NCBI RefSeq assembly: GCF_905171775.1
Contig: NC_053494.1
Coordinates: 156,976,456 to 157,040,455 of the forward strand
Direction of reading: 5' to 3'
DNA from: Rana temporaria
Lineage: Eukaryota > Chordata > Amphibia > Anura > Ranidae
DNA: 64,000 nt
Shown here in pieces: positions 44,360 to 55,681 of the stretch. Made by a program: the position numbers and the translations under genes. Position 1 is the stretch's first letter; the number at the start of each line of letters is the position of its first letter. The notes beneath the pieces are model-generated. The model was not told where the DNA came from and ran no database searches. It saw nothing but the letters and a program-made list of their open reading frames with translations.

Positions 44360-45255
44360 ATTCTCACTGTTACAGTGACAGTAATTTCACCGGACACGAG
44401 AGATTAAGATCTGAAACAGGGATACAAACAGCAGTAAAAAAAAAAAATATCACTTTAGTTTTTATTTACCAGCATGTACTTTTAATGAGGGTTATGAGTT
44501 TGAATGTAACTAAAACATTTTTACTGTGAAATAGATTCATACGCTCCCAAAAAAAAGAGAATGTAGCATCTTTATAAAAAGCTGAACAATTAATCGCAAC
44601 GTTCACCATTGTCAGAATTATCCTCTTTGCTGTGACCTCTGCTATAGCTGCAGTTGGTGTACACAAAGAGACAGATGTGCCATTATCCCACAATATCTTT
44701 TTTATTTCTATCTGAAGGGTTCAGACCTGCCATGCAATCTCTTGTCTCCCTGTTATCATCTTCTTATTGTAACTGAACTAGTCTTTCCTTCTGTTTGCAT
44801 ATTTTATGACCTGCAGTAGAAGGAAAGAAAAGGGAAAAAAGGAAAGTTTTCTTTCTCCTAAGTGATGGGGAAATTTTTATTTTCTAATTCATTCCATTGA
44901 TAGAGTCTTATATACTCTGGAGGGATTCTGTTCCTTTTGTGTATGCCAAGTACTACCTGTAAAAAAAGAAGCTAAAGAACTTGCCACTAGAGATAACTGT
45001 AATACTCACAAATCTCTATGAAAAAGTCTCCGCACTTTGCAAACTTGGGATGTGATTAAATATTTATTGCCAATAGAGCAGCTTCATTAAGGCTCAGTTC
45101 ACCTAAACTTAACTCCCAATACTGATGATATTGGCTCTTTATCTCTTAGGGCGTTCAGTGGTTACTGTACTACCCTTCACTTTCCAGACCCTCTCATGTG
45201 CCGTGGCCGGTAAAGGAAATCCATTGTGTTTTTTAGAGACATTCACACACAGCCC
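44360..45255. other. Unrecognised intronic sequence
   Basis: No element ends or gene can be supported. Confidence 0.45.
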
Positions 45256-45258
45256 TTA

Positions 45259-45856
45259 GGCCTCGTACACATGACCGAGTTTCTCTGCAAAAACCAGCAA
45301 GAAACTTGCTGGGAGATATTTTTTTGCCGAGGAAACCGGTCGCGTGTACATTTTCGTCGAGGAAACTGTCGAGAACCTCGACGAGCCAAAAAGAGAGCAA
45401 GTTCTCTATTTTCTCAACGGGAGTCTGATTAGGCTCGTCGAGATTCTTGATGGGCTGGTTTTCAATGAGAAACCCGGACGTCTGTATGCTAAGAAACCCT
45501 CGCTTGCTCAGATTAAAGTATGAGTCGGGAGTAAAAGTAGCATTTGTAATGGAGATAACACATTTTTAAAGCTGTAACAGACTGAAAAGTGCAAATCGTC
45601 TCTTACCAAACTTTTATTTAACACGCAAAAACACATGAAATTAGCAAACGCAGCCCCAAGAGATTAGCCAGTGGAATCGAACTTCCCCTGCCGTTGTATG
45701 TGTTGTATGTCACCGCGTTTGAGAACGAGGAGATTTTGGCTTGACAGTGTGTACGCAAAGCAAGCTTATCGAGTTCCTCGACAAGCCTAACAAGGAACTC
45801 GACGAGGAACTCGATGTGTTTCGCCCGTCGAGTTTCTCGGTCGTGTGTACGAGGCC
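45259..45856. mobile_element. Long-form GGCCTCG-family element, 598 bp
   Basis: The ends GGCCTCGTACACATGACC and GGTCGTGTGTACGAGGCC are flanked by TTA/TGA. It shares with 5124-5694 the non-palindromic core from AAAGTATGAGTCGGGAGT to the TATGTCACCGCG block near 45707-45718. Confidence 0.9.
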
Positions 45857-46012
45857 TGATCCATAGCAGGTCGCCTGAAAAGGTTAGGGCAGAAAGCATG
45901 CGTCCTTCGTAAAAATCCTACATGGGAATGGGTCATAATATATTAGTACCCTTATTACCTATTTGCAGAAGGGAATAAATGAACACACCAACACTATAGA
46001 CAAAATACTTAA

Positions 46013-46353
46013 AGGGGTTGTAAAGTTTTGTTTTTAGTTTCTAAATAGGTTCCTTTAAGCTAGTGCATTGTTGGTTCACTTACCTTTTCCTTCGATTTCC
46101 CTTCTAAAAATGTTTTCTTTGTCTGAATTTCTCACTTCCTGTTTCTCCTCAGTAAGCTTGCCCCCATCTTCTGGCTGGGGGTTAGTCAGCCAGAACAGCT
46201 TACTGAGGAGGAACAGGAAGTGAGAAATTTAGACAAAAAAAACAAAGAAAAAAAACACTTAGAAGGGAAATTGAAGGAAAAGGTGAGTGAACCAACAATG
46301 CACTAGCTTAAAGGAACCTATTTAGAAAATAAAAAACAAACCTTTACAACTCT
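46013..46353. mobile_element. TTAA-type palindromic MITE, ~341 bp
   Basis: Near-identical relative of 6287-6632 with a different loop (CCCCCATCTTCTGGCTGGGG). TTAA precedes at 46009-46012; the right flank has mutated to TTAT. It carries a - strand ACTTACC (46078-46084) and + strand AAAAG|GTGAGTG (GT at 46283). Confidence 0.9.
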
Positions 46354-46357
46354 TTAT

Positions 46358-47309
46358 TCATTCATGTAATTCTTTTATTTTATCCAAATAGTTTCATCCT
46401 TGCTGTAGACTATATAGATAGATGTTTGTGTATTAGATAGATATTATCAACTACACTCCAATAAATGTTATTGTGTTAACGCTTTCACTCTTGGTCAAAA
46501 GAACTCTCATTTAACCCACATGACATCCTATCTTTGAGATATTAAATCTTAAATATAATAAACGGGTAACACATAGTAAAGCGCAATGTTTTTTAATGTG
46601 CCATGGTGGCGACCTGCATTTAACCAGTGCGGGAAAATGTAGGTCACTTTAAACGAAGGATAACAAAAGGATTGTAAAGGATGGTGTAGGTAGGTACATT
46701 TAGGTGCCAGCTATTTATACGTCAGCAGCTTTTTTTTATTATTAATGGTCTTTTTTAACAGTTTTGCTAAAGTATTTTTATATAATAATGTTTATTTCTA
46801 GACATTTATCAATTTGTTGAGCTACAATTAACAATCCACAGTGCATCATTCTAAAACCAAGTTGTTTCTTTTCTGCACTTGTCTTGAAATGTTCAATTAA
46901 ACTGTCTGTGGGTTCCATGTATAATAAATAAGACTTGGTGGCTGGCCTTTCTATCGTTCTATTGATGCAGGAATGAAAATATTTTATGATTCATTAGTCT
47001 GAGATACAGTCAGAACTACAGTATTGATTTCACTCAGGTTGAATCACAAGGACATCTGATAATATTTACTCTGGCTTTATGGCATCACTGACCTTAAATG
47101 TTAGAATTTCCACCTTGCAGCCTTTATTATCCCACCGGGAAAATGCATGTTTAACAAGATCTATGTTTTGTATCTTTGTAGGACATGTTCATTTTAGCGA
47201 AATGCATTGCTAAGCTTTTGTTTTGCGTCAGTGTAGTGAGAGATATTTTACACCAACTAATAGAATGAAAATAACACATACAGGTACAAATGGATTCTGC
47301 CTTGGTAAA
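46358..47309. other. Unrecognised intronic sequence
   Basis: A/T-rich; no gene or paired element ends. Confidence 0.45.
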
Positions 47310-48433
47310 TACAGTGAGGGAAAAAGGCATTTGATCCCCTGCTGATTTTGTATGTTAGGTTGTATGTATGTTAGTCTATGATTTTAATGGTAGGTTAATT
47401 AGAATAACAACAACAATTTCCAGAAAAACACATTTCCAAAGTTATAAATCGATTTGCTTTTAATTGAGTGAAATAAATATTTGATCCCCTATCAATCAGC
47501 AAGATTTCTGGCTTCCAGGTGTCTTCTATAGAGGGAACGAGCTGAGATTAGGAGAACTCTCTTAAAGGGAATGCTCCTAATCGCAGCTTGTTACCTGTAT
47601 AAAAGACACATGTCCAAAGACGCAATCAATCAATCAGATTCCAATCTCTCCACCATGGCCAAAACCAAAGAGCTGTCCAAGGATGTCCGGGACAAGATTG
47701 TAGACCTACACAAGGCTGGAATGGGCAACAAGATCCCCGCCAAGCAGCTTGGGGAAAGGGTGACAACAGTTGGTTCGATTATTCGCAAATGGAAGAAACA
47801 GAAAAAACATGTCAATCTCCCACTGTCTGGGGCTCCATGCAAGATCTCACCTTGTGGAGTTTCAATGATCATGAGAATGGTGAGGAATCAGCCCTGAACT
47901 ACATGGTAGAATCTTGTCAATGATCCCAAGGCAGCTGAGACAGTAGTCACCAAGAATACAATTGGTAACACACTATGCCATGAAGGACTGAAATCCGCAA
48001 GGTCCCCCCTGCTCAAGAAAGCACATGTACAGGCCCATCTGAAGTTTGCTAATGAACATCTGAATGTTTCAGAGGAGAACTGGGTGAAAGTGTTGTGGTC
48101 AGATGAGACCAAAATCAAGCTCTTTGGCATCAACTCAACTCGCCGTGTTTGAGGAGGAGGAATGCTGCCTATAACCCAGAGAACACCATCTCCACCGTCA
48201 AACATGGAGGTGGAAACATTATTCTTTGGGGGTGTTTTCCTGTTAAGGGGACAGGACAACTTCACTGAATCAAAGGGGCGATGGAAGGGCCATGTACCGT
48301 CAAATCTTGGGTGAGAACCTCCTTCCCCCAGCCAGGGCATTGAAAATGGGTTTTGGATGGATATTCCAGCATGACAATGACCCAAAACACATGCCAAGGC
48401 AACAAAAAAGTGGCTAAAGAATAAGCACATTAA

Positions 48434-49010
48434 CCTCCCTGGCGGTATGATTATTTCAGAAAAAAGGTGCTGAAAGCAGTACCATTATTTGCAAGGAAAT
48501 TTGGCGTTTTATACTGTAGGTCTGTAATTCTTAGGAATAACTCACTTAAATCTGACCAAACAAGAGACTAGTAGGCATCCCGGGTATGACATTTTTTTAA
48601 AAACAAAATTATAAATTATAATATAATAAATAATTATAAATAATTATAACAAGTAATAATATAATTATAATAAAAATTATTCAATAATGTAATCAACCCA
48701 AAATCACTGAAATTTGCTCAGTTGCAGAATTGTCGCTGTCATTACTTTTATTTTTTTATGACGAATTTCCCCACAAATCGCTATCGCACAATTCTGCAAG
48801 TGATTATAAGATCGGCGGCACAGGAGGACACTGTGTGAATGGAGCGAGGTCCCGCTCGCTCACACAGCGCGGTGGCATCGCTGGATCCAGGGACAAGGTA
48901 AGTAACTTTGTCTGTGGCTGTAGCGAGGCAAGCCCGAGTCTGACTCAGGGTTATCGCTTTTGGTATAAAAATCTCACCCCGAGTCAGACTCGGGAATACC
49001 GCTAGGAGGG
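48434..49010. mobile_element. TTAA MITE (CCTCCCTGGCGGTA ends) inside the transposase
   Basis: The ends CCTCCCTGGCGGTA and TACCGCTAGGAGG are flanked by TTAA (48430-48433 and 49011-49014). Excising it with one TTAA restores the transposase sequence (AAGCACATTAAGGTCCTGGA). It contains CAAG|GTAAGTAAC (GT at 48898). The second copy is at 58120. Confidence 0.95.
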
Positions 49011-49100
49011 TTAAGGTCCTGGAGTGGCCTAGCCAATCCCATAGAAAATATGTGGAGGGAGCTGAAGGTTCGAGTTACCAAACAGCAGCCTTTAAACCAA

Positions 49101-49586
49101 AGTGATTGTAAAGTCTTGTTTTTTTTAAATTAGCAAACATGTTATACTTACCTCCTCTGTGCAGTTGGTTTTGCACAGAGCAGCCTGGATCCTCCTCTTC
49201 TTGGGTCCCTCTTTGCTGCTCCTGGTGCCTCCCTCCTGTTGAGTGCTCCCACAGCAAGCAGCTTGCTATGGGGCACCTGAGCCAAATCACAGCTCTGTGT
49301 GTCTATTCAGACATGCAGCCCCGACCTGCTCCCGCCACCTCTCTTCTGATTTGCTAGCTGACTTTGATTGACAGCCACGGGAGCCAGTGGCGCTGCAGCT
49401 GTGTCTCAGCCAATCAAGAGGAGAATTCTGGATGGCTAAGACACTTGTGGGCATCGCTGGAGAGAGATGGGGCTCAGATAAGTAATTAGAGGGTGCTGGG
49501 GAAGCTGCTACACACAGAAGTTTTTTTTTATCTTAATGCATATATTGCATTAGGATAAAAAAAAAAACTCTGCCTTTACAACTCCT
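49101..49586. mobile_element. TTAA-type MITE inside the transposase
   Basis: The ends AGTGATTGTAAAG and CTTTACAACTCCT have degenerate flanks CCAA/TTAT where TTAA is expected. The host transposase resumes with TGACTTAGAGAGGATC. It shares CATGTTATACTTACCTCC with 43061-43488. A - strand ACTTACC is at 49146-49152. Confidence 0.85.
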
Positions 49587-49922
49587 TTATGACTTAGAGA
49601 GGATCTACAAAGAGGAGTGGGACAAAATCCCTCCTGAGATGTATGCAAACCTGGTGGCCAATTACAAGAAATGTCTGACCTCTGTGATTGCCAACAAGGG
49701 CTTTGCCACCAAGTACTAAGTCATGTTTTACGAAGGGGTCAAATACTTATTTCACTCATTAAAATGCAAATCAATGTATAACTTTTTTGAAATGCATTTT
49801 TCTAGATATTTTTGTTATTATTCTGTCTCTCACTGTTAAAATAATCCTACTATTAAAATCATAGACTGATTACAGTTCCTGAAATGAGTTGCATGATTAT
49901 AGACAAACCCCCTTCTTATATA

Positions 49923-50279
49923 CACTATATTGCCAAAAGTATGGGGATACCTACCTTTACACGCATATGAACTTTTATGGCATCCCTGTCCTGGTCCATA
50001 GGGTTTAATATTGAGTTGGCCCACCCTTTGCAGCTATAACAGCTTTAACTCTTCTAGGATGGCTGTCCACAAGGTTTAGGAGTGTGTCTATGGGAATGTT
50101 TGACCATTCTTCCAAAAGCACATTTGTGAGGTCAGGCACTGATGGGTGGGCCATCTGACCACATTTGTGAGGTCAGGCAAAGGGTGGGCCAACTCAATAT
50201 TTAACCCTACAGACTAAGATGCCATTAAAGCTCATGTGCGTGTAAAGGGAGGTGTCTCAATACTTTTGGTAATATAGTG
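49923..50279. mobile_element. Internally deleted Tc1-like MITE, 357 bp, TSD TA
   Basis: The ends CACTATATTGCCAAAAGTAT and ATACTTTTGGTAATATAGTG are flanked by TA (49921-49922 and 50280-50281). Inner GAGTTGGCCCACCCTTTGCA matches the elements at 5823 and 55682. Confidence 0.9.
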
Positions 50280-50281
50280 TA

Positions 50282-50747
50282 TACCTCTATATTTCAGAAA
50301 AACCCAATCAGAATTAAAAATTAGACCTTGAGTCCCTATTAACACATGAGCAATTTAAAAGCTCAATTCCAGAAGCACTTTAATGCTCAACGCCAGATTC
50401 CCATGTTTTCTATTGAGTCTTTTCTGATCCTATCTGCTGCCTCTGACTACAATGATCTCTGGCTCCCCGATTTTCTGGGTTGATCTCCCATACCCAGGGT
50501 TTATACCCCAAAAATCAAATACTCAAGCAGAGGATGACAGCATTGACAGGTCACGCAGGACCCTTTTGCCATAACAAAAAGCCCTTGGCAACTCCATTAC
50601 CCCCACACCCCCCTTCATGTAGTACAATTCCAACCCCAGCATAAGAAATAGCATTCACAGCAACACTTATATTTCCATCAGAGAAGAGAAAATAATTTAA
50701 ATGATAATATAAAATATTTGGCCATAAGAATAATTTATTCTGCTATG
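50282..50747. other. Unrecognised intronic sequence
   Basis: No gene or element ends are seen. Confidence 0.45.
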
Positions 50748-50755
50748 CTCTAGGT

Positions 50756-50896
50756 CAGTGATGGTAAACCTTGGCACCCCAGATATTTTGGAACTACATT
50801 TCCCATGATGCTCAACTACACTGCAGAGTGCATGAGCATCATGGGAAATGTACTGTAGTTCCGAAACATCTGGGGTGCCAAGGTTCGCCATCACTG
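50756..50896. mobile_element. hAT MITE hairpin, 141 bp, 8-bp TSD
   Basis: The ends CAGTGATGGTAAACCTTGGC and GCCAAGGTTCGCCATCACTG are flanked by exact CTCTAGGT duplications (50748-50755 and 50897-50904). The whole element is one hairpin with TTTCCCATGATGCTCA arms. Confidence 0.96.
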
Positions 50897-50904
50897 CTCT
50901 AGGT

Positions 50905-51587
50905 TGTGATACTCAAACCTTTTTGACTGCAGTGTTATGTAATCGTCTCTTGTTTTTAACTTAGATCTCCGTATATTGCTTTGACTGTTTGTATCCTTCC
51001 TCAGTTTGTTAATGAAAGCTTGCATGCTATCCAGTGAAAATTATCTTTTTCTATCTTTGTATTGAAAAATATAAATATTTAATAAAAAATTGTCAATTAC
51101 AAAAAAAAAAAAAAAAAATAATAGAATAATTTATTCCACATTCCCAAAGAAAATCATAAAGCACTACATATTCCTAGGAACCACTTTCCATAGGAAACCA
51201 CCCCCTCCCGATCACAGTTGCCTTCCTCATCGTTTGTCTACACAAAATGCAGTTGACGTGAAAACTAATTTTTGTTAAAGTGGAGCTAAACTCTCTCAAT
51301 CAACATGAATTTTGAATGCTCAATGCTTCCCACATTTATAAATAGAATAAATAGCAAAGTATTTTATTTACAAATTTTTTCCTTTTTTAACATTTCTCTA
51401 GATTCTTCCTGGTTTATGTCCATACCAGAAGTCTTCATGATCAATATTTTTATTTTATCTGGAGAAGGGGAGGAGGGGCTTTCTCAGCTAAATATACCCA
51501 CCTGCTTGCATGTCTGAGCTAAGGGCACATAGATTCCAGGAAGTAAATGCTACATGAATCATCTGCCAATACTCAAGATAGCCATGG
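50905..51587. other. Unrecognised intronic sequence with poly(A)
   Basis: An A-run at 51100-51117 follows AAATATTTAATAAAAAATTG and may mark a processed retrocopy or LINE tail, but no parent is recognised. The 51280-51530 tract may be an end of a GTGGAGCTAAACTC-type MITE. Confidence 0.4.
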
Positions 51588-51590
51588 TCA

Positions 51591-52369
51591 GGCCTCTTAC
51601 ACACGACCGTTTTCCTTGACAGAATCCATCAAGAATCTTGGTGGGAGAGCTTTTTTACAGAGTAAAACGGTCGTGTGTATGTTTTTCATCGAGAAAACTG
51701 TCGAGGAACTCGACGAGAAAAAAAGAGAACAAGTTCTCTTTTTCCTCAACGGGAGTCTCAATTTCCTCGTCGTGTTCCTCGTCGGGCTGGTTTTCGACGA
51801 GAAACACGTTCGTGTGTATGCTAAGAAACCTGCGAATAAAGTATTAGACGGGAGCGCACCTTCGGTAAGTAGCGTTTGTAATGGAGATAGCACATTTGTC
51901 ACGCTGTAACAGTCTGAAAAGTGCAAATCGTCTCTTACCAAACTTTTACTTAACACGCAGTAACATGAGATTAGCAAAAGCAGCCCCAAGGGTTGTGCCA
52001 GTGGAATCGAACTTCCCCTGCCGTTGTATGTGTTGTACGTCACCGCGTTTGAGAACGAGGAGATTTGGTCTTGACAGTGTGTACGCAAAGAAAGCTTGTC
52101 AAATTTCTCCACAAGCCTGACAAGCCTGACAAGGAACTCGTCGAGGAAAAAACGATGTTTCATTTACGACGAGTTCCTCGGTCGTGTGTACATTTTCGTC
52201 GAGGAAACTGTCGAGGAACTCGACGAGCCAAAAAGAGAGCATGTTCTCTATTTCCTTGACGGGAATGGAGAAAATTGGCTTGTCGAGTTCCTCGACAGCC
52301 TAACAAGGAACTCGACGAGGAAAACAATGTGTTTCGCCCGTCGAGTTTCTCGGTCGTGTGTACGAGGCC
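51591..52369. mobile_element. Composite GGCCTCG-family element, 779 bp, TSD TCA
   Basis: The ends GGCCTCTTACACACGACC and GGTCGTGTGTACGAGGCC are flanked by TCA (51588-51590 and 52370-52372). Bases 51591 to about 52190 match the long forms (core with TACGTCACCGCG at 52036-52047). At an internal GGTCGTGTGTACATTTTCGT it switches to the right part of the short-form MITE. Confidence 0.9.
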
Positions 52370-52372
52370 TCA

Positions 52373-53776
52373 GAAATGCTAGGGGGTGATTTTGCAGCGA
52401 AATAAAGCATGTAGACATAGATGGATGGGTGAGTTTGTATTGAGTATTAAAAATTAATCAGTTTGAGGTGCTCAGATACAGTTAAGTTCTGCTTTAATTG
52501 AATATAATTCATTAAATAAAAATGGTTTTGCCGTAAGCCGTTTGCTATCTCATTTTTAAATGTGTAAATTATGAATGTACTTTTTTATTTTATGTTATTG
52601 CACGTCTGTCTAACAAAAAGGTGACACATTCCGATATGGTTTACTGCAGTTTTTCACATGCGGCCTCATTAGTGGATATTGTAATAGCATTCTTTATTTA
52701 CATGTCCTTATCATACCCTGATAAAGAATTTCATTCATAGTGTACAAACTCTGCCTTGCCGTGTACTGATAGATGTGTTTGTAATCAGGCACTATATACA
52801 AGATTACCAGGGAAATGGAAAATTCTAACTAGATTTCAGTGGCTCATGTAACTACTTTTGTCACCTTTTATTTGTCGGTAATTTATTTTCTTGGCCAGCT
52901 ACAAGCATCTAGCTAGTGCCTTGCTGACAGGCTAATAAATGTTTATATGATCTACCGCTAATGATAATGAAACATAGTAAAGAAGAACAGCCTTGTTGCG
53001 TTTCTCACTTAAAGCTGGTTTTCTTCTACAAATAGAATATATTGCTAACAAATGCTTTTAGATGTTACGTTTATCCATAATCAGTTATGAGATTCAGATC
53101 ACTTCCAAAAAGTGCTTTTGTCAGTGTACTTGGTATGACAAATCCATGGTTTTGTGAATGAGTAGCACAATTTAACGGTATATTTACAATAATGGGGTAC
53201 GTTCAGAGACCCAAAGTCCAATTCTCGTCTCTCAGAAGGGCCTGGTGACTCACTTAGAGGACGCACTGAAATTTGGCTAAATGCTTACAGTGTTGCCGTG
53301 TCAGATTAAAGGTTCTGATACTGTGAAAGTGGACATTGATCGTGAGCTGGAGAGTCTGTATGTGATCTGCTATTGTATCTGGGACCCCTAATACTCACCT
53401 CCTTAACTGTTTTGCAGTAAAACTTTAATGGACAAAAGTGACTGCCACCCAGTTTTAGCCTGGGGTAAAATGCTAGCCTGCCCATGCCTCTATATACAGT
53501 ATATAGATAGACTATACGTTGGTCCTAGCCACCTTCATTATTGCCTTTTTTTGTGTGTATTGGATGCATTTTAATTGCTGTGCGTTTGGCTGTAAGGACC
53601 TTTTTTTAATGGAAATACATTTTACAAACGTTTTTTACACTATGAGGAGGCATCTCTCTCCCTTTTTAATTTCTAACATACCATCATTGGTGAGGCGGCA
53701 AAACTCCTACCAAAAGTCGTGCCTGTGATTGATTGCTGCACATATTGGATAGTATAGGAAATATACCATCGATCCA
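52373..53776. other. Unrecognised intronic sequence
   Basis: About 1.4 kb has no paired element ends or supportable coding exon. Confidence 0.45.
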
Positions 53777-53780
53777 TTAA

Positions 53781-54658
53781 TCACTTAAGCCCCGGACCAA
53801 TATGCAGCTAAATGCCCAGAGGTGGTTTACAATTTGGCACTGCGCTGCTTTAACTGGTAATTGCGCGGTCATGCAATGTTGTAATGAAACAAAATTTGCG
53901 TCCTTTTCTTCCCACAAATATAGTTTTCTGTTGGTGGTATTTGATCACCTCTGCGGTTTTTATTATTTGTGCTATAAACAAAAACAGAGCGACAATTTTG
54001 AAAAAAATGCAATATTTTTTTTACTTTTTTCTATAATAAATATCCCCCAAAAATATATAAAAAAACATTTTTTTTCCTCAGTTTAGGCCGATACGTATTC
54101 TTCTACATATTTTTGGTAAAAAAAATCGCAATAAGCGTTTATCGGTTAGTTTGCGCAAAATTTATAGCGTTTACAAAATAGGGGATAGTTTTATTGCATT
54201 TTTATTAATTCTTTTTTTTTCTACTACTAATGGCGGCGATCAGCGATTTTTTTCGTGACTGCGACATTATGGCGGACACTTCGGACAATTTTGACACATT
54301 TTTGGGACCATTGTCATTTTCACAGCAAAAAATGCATTTAAATTGCAGTGTTTATTGTGAAAATGACAGTTGCAGTTTGGGAGTTAACCATAGGGGGCAC
54401 TGAAGGAGTTATGTTTCACCTAGTGTGTGTTTACAACTGTAGGGGGGTGTGGCTGTAGGTCTGACGTCATCGATTGTGTCTCCCTATAAAAGGGATGACA
54501 CGATCGATGCAGCCGCCACAGTGAAGCACGGGGAAGCCGTGTTTACATACGGCTCTACCCGTTCTTCAGCTCCGGGGAGCGATCGCGAGGGGGCGGCTAG
54601 AAACGAATAGCTGCCCCCTCATCCCAGATCGCTCCCCGACAATGTTTCTTTCTCCAAG
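53781..54658. mobile_element. CCACTT-family TTAA element
   Basis: TTAA (53777-53780) precedes TCACTTAAGCCCCGGACC. The shared block lies at about 53913-53965. TTTAGGCCGATACGTATTC, GCGACATTATGGCGGACAC and other stretches match 19731-20645. The right half has its own sequence, including CCCTATAAAAGG (54482). The right end is set provisionally at TTAA 54659-54662. Confidence 0.7.
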
Positions 54659-54705
54659 TTAAAACACTTACAGCTCTGATGAGTTTATTTGCTCATCAGT
54701 CTTAA

Positions 54706-55223
54706 AGTGGAGGTTTACCTTAAAATGAACGTTCTATTTCCCACTACTGCAGCCTTAAATGCCTATACCGCTGTCTTTTTTTTCAGATTGATAAGGTTAC
54801 CTTTATTCTGTTCGATTCAGCTCACTTCCGGGTCTTGTTCCCTGCGGGAGTGGGCGTGTCGCTCCTTTTCCCTGACGCCTCAAGGCTGGTTGCAATGTCT
54901 CCTGGGAGTGACGTTTCAACACTCACAGGAGACCATCCGAAGTAGCCTGGCGTGGAATCTAGCGCTAGCTCGAGTGTCACGTGACGTGGAAAGCGGGTCA
55001 CATGACTCACAAACTCACCGTATCCCAGATTGATTTGCTTGTGGGCTTCACATTGCCCACAAGCAAGATGGAAACGTCCATCGAAATTTTTTATAAAATA
55101 TCTTTTGCGGCAGATTGACTATCCTGGCGGCTGCAATACTAGGACAGGTGAGTACCGGATTAGCAAAGGTAACAGCGGGAGAATCATCTGAAAAAAAAAA
55201 CGTATTCCCGCGGAACCCCCGCT
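54706..55223. mobile_element. TTAA MITE (AGTGGAGGTTTACC ends), 518 bp
   Basis: The ends AGTGGAGGTTTACC and GGAACCCCCGCT are flanked by TTAA (54702-54705 and 55224-55227). It is related to 21243-21708. It carries ACAG|GTGAGTACC (GT at 55148). Confidence 0.82.
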
Positions 55224-55227
55224 TTAA

Positions 55228-55680
55228 AGAGACACAACATCTATTTTTCTATGGACAATCACTTTATTTATTATTGTTGATGTTTCACACTCACATGTTG
55301 TTCTGACATAATATTGTGATTTGATGTTCACTCCTATATACAGTTCTGATTTTTGATATCATTTTATGTGATTTGATGTTCACTCTTATATACAGTTCTG
55401 ATTTTTGATATCATTTTATAGCATATATTTTTTTTTTCTTGCACACCATTTTGTGTTTTGAAGGAATTTTTTAGCACTTCCTTTATAAGAAGTAACCCAT
55501 TTTTTGTAAAGTTTTCACATTATCATAGGTGGGGTTACAACTTCACACTATTATCTTTTTAGATCACGTTTAGAAGCGCCACACTTTTATTATTTATTCT
55601 TTTTACAAACTAGTCTTTTTGTTGTGTTGGCAGCTAGCACATTTGAAGGGTTGGCGCAGTATTTATACATTTTTTTTTAA
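55228..55680. other. Intronic sequence with a 52-bp tandem repeat
   Basis: At about 55315-55424 a 52-bp unit (TTGATGTTCACTC...TTTTGATATCATTTTA) occurs twice in tandem with one substitution. Nothing else was recognised. Confidence 0.7.
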
Positions 55681-55681
55681 A

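Larger units (their letters stand above)
47654..49719 (+). pseudogene. Tc1 transposase pseudogene
   Basis: The ATG at 47654 begins MAKTKELSKDVRDKIVDLHK, the paired-like helix-turn-helix DNA-binding domain, open to 47897. Frameshifts and stops follow. Recognisable later parts are VLWSDET (first catalytic D, near 48090), FQHDNDPKH (second D, near 48367) and NPIENMWRELK (final E, near 49036), ending at TAA 49717-49719. Two TTAA MITEs interrupt it. All three catalytic regions survive, but the gene is broken. The - strand frame at 47888-48430 is its shadow. Confidence 0.92.
47312..49871 (+). mobile_element. Tc1 transposon, full 5' end, split by two MITEs
   Basis: It starts CAGTGAGGGAAAAAGGCATT after TA (47310-47311), with the inner TTGATCCCCTATCAATCAGC typical of one vertebrate Tc1 family. 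It contains the transposase pseudogene and reaches the right sub-terminal TCTCTCACTGTTAAAAT, then breaks off near 49871 before the outer right end. Confidence 0.92.

Noticed and set aside
47888..48430. 180-codon frame on -
   Set aside because: Antisense shadow of the Tc1 transposase pseudogene on +.
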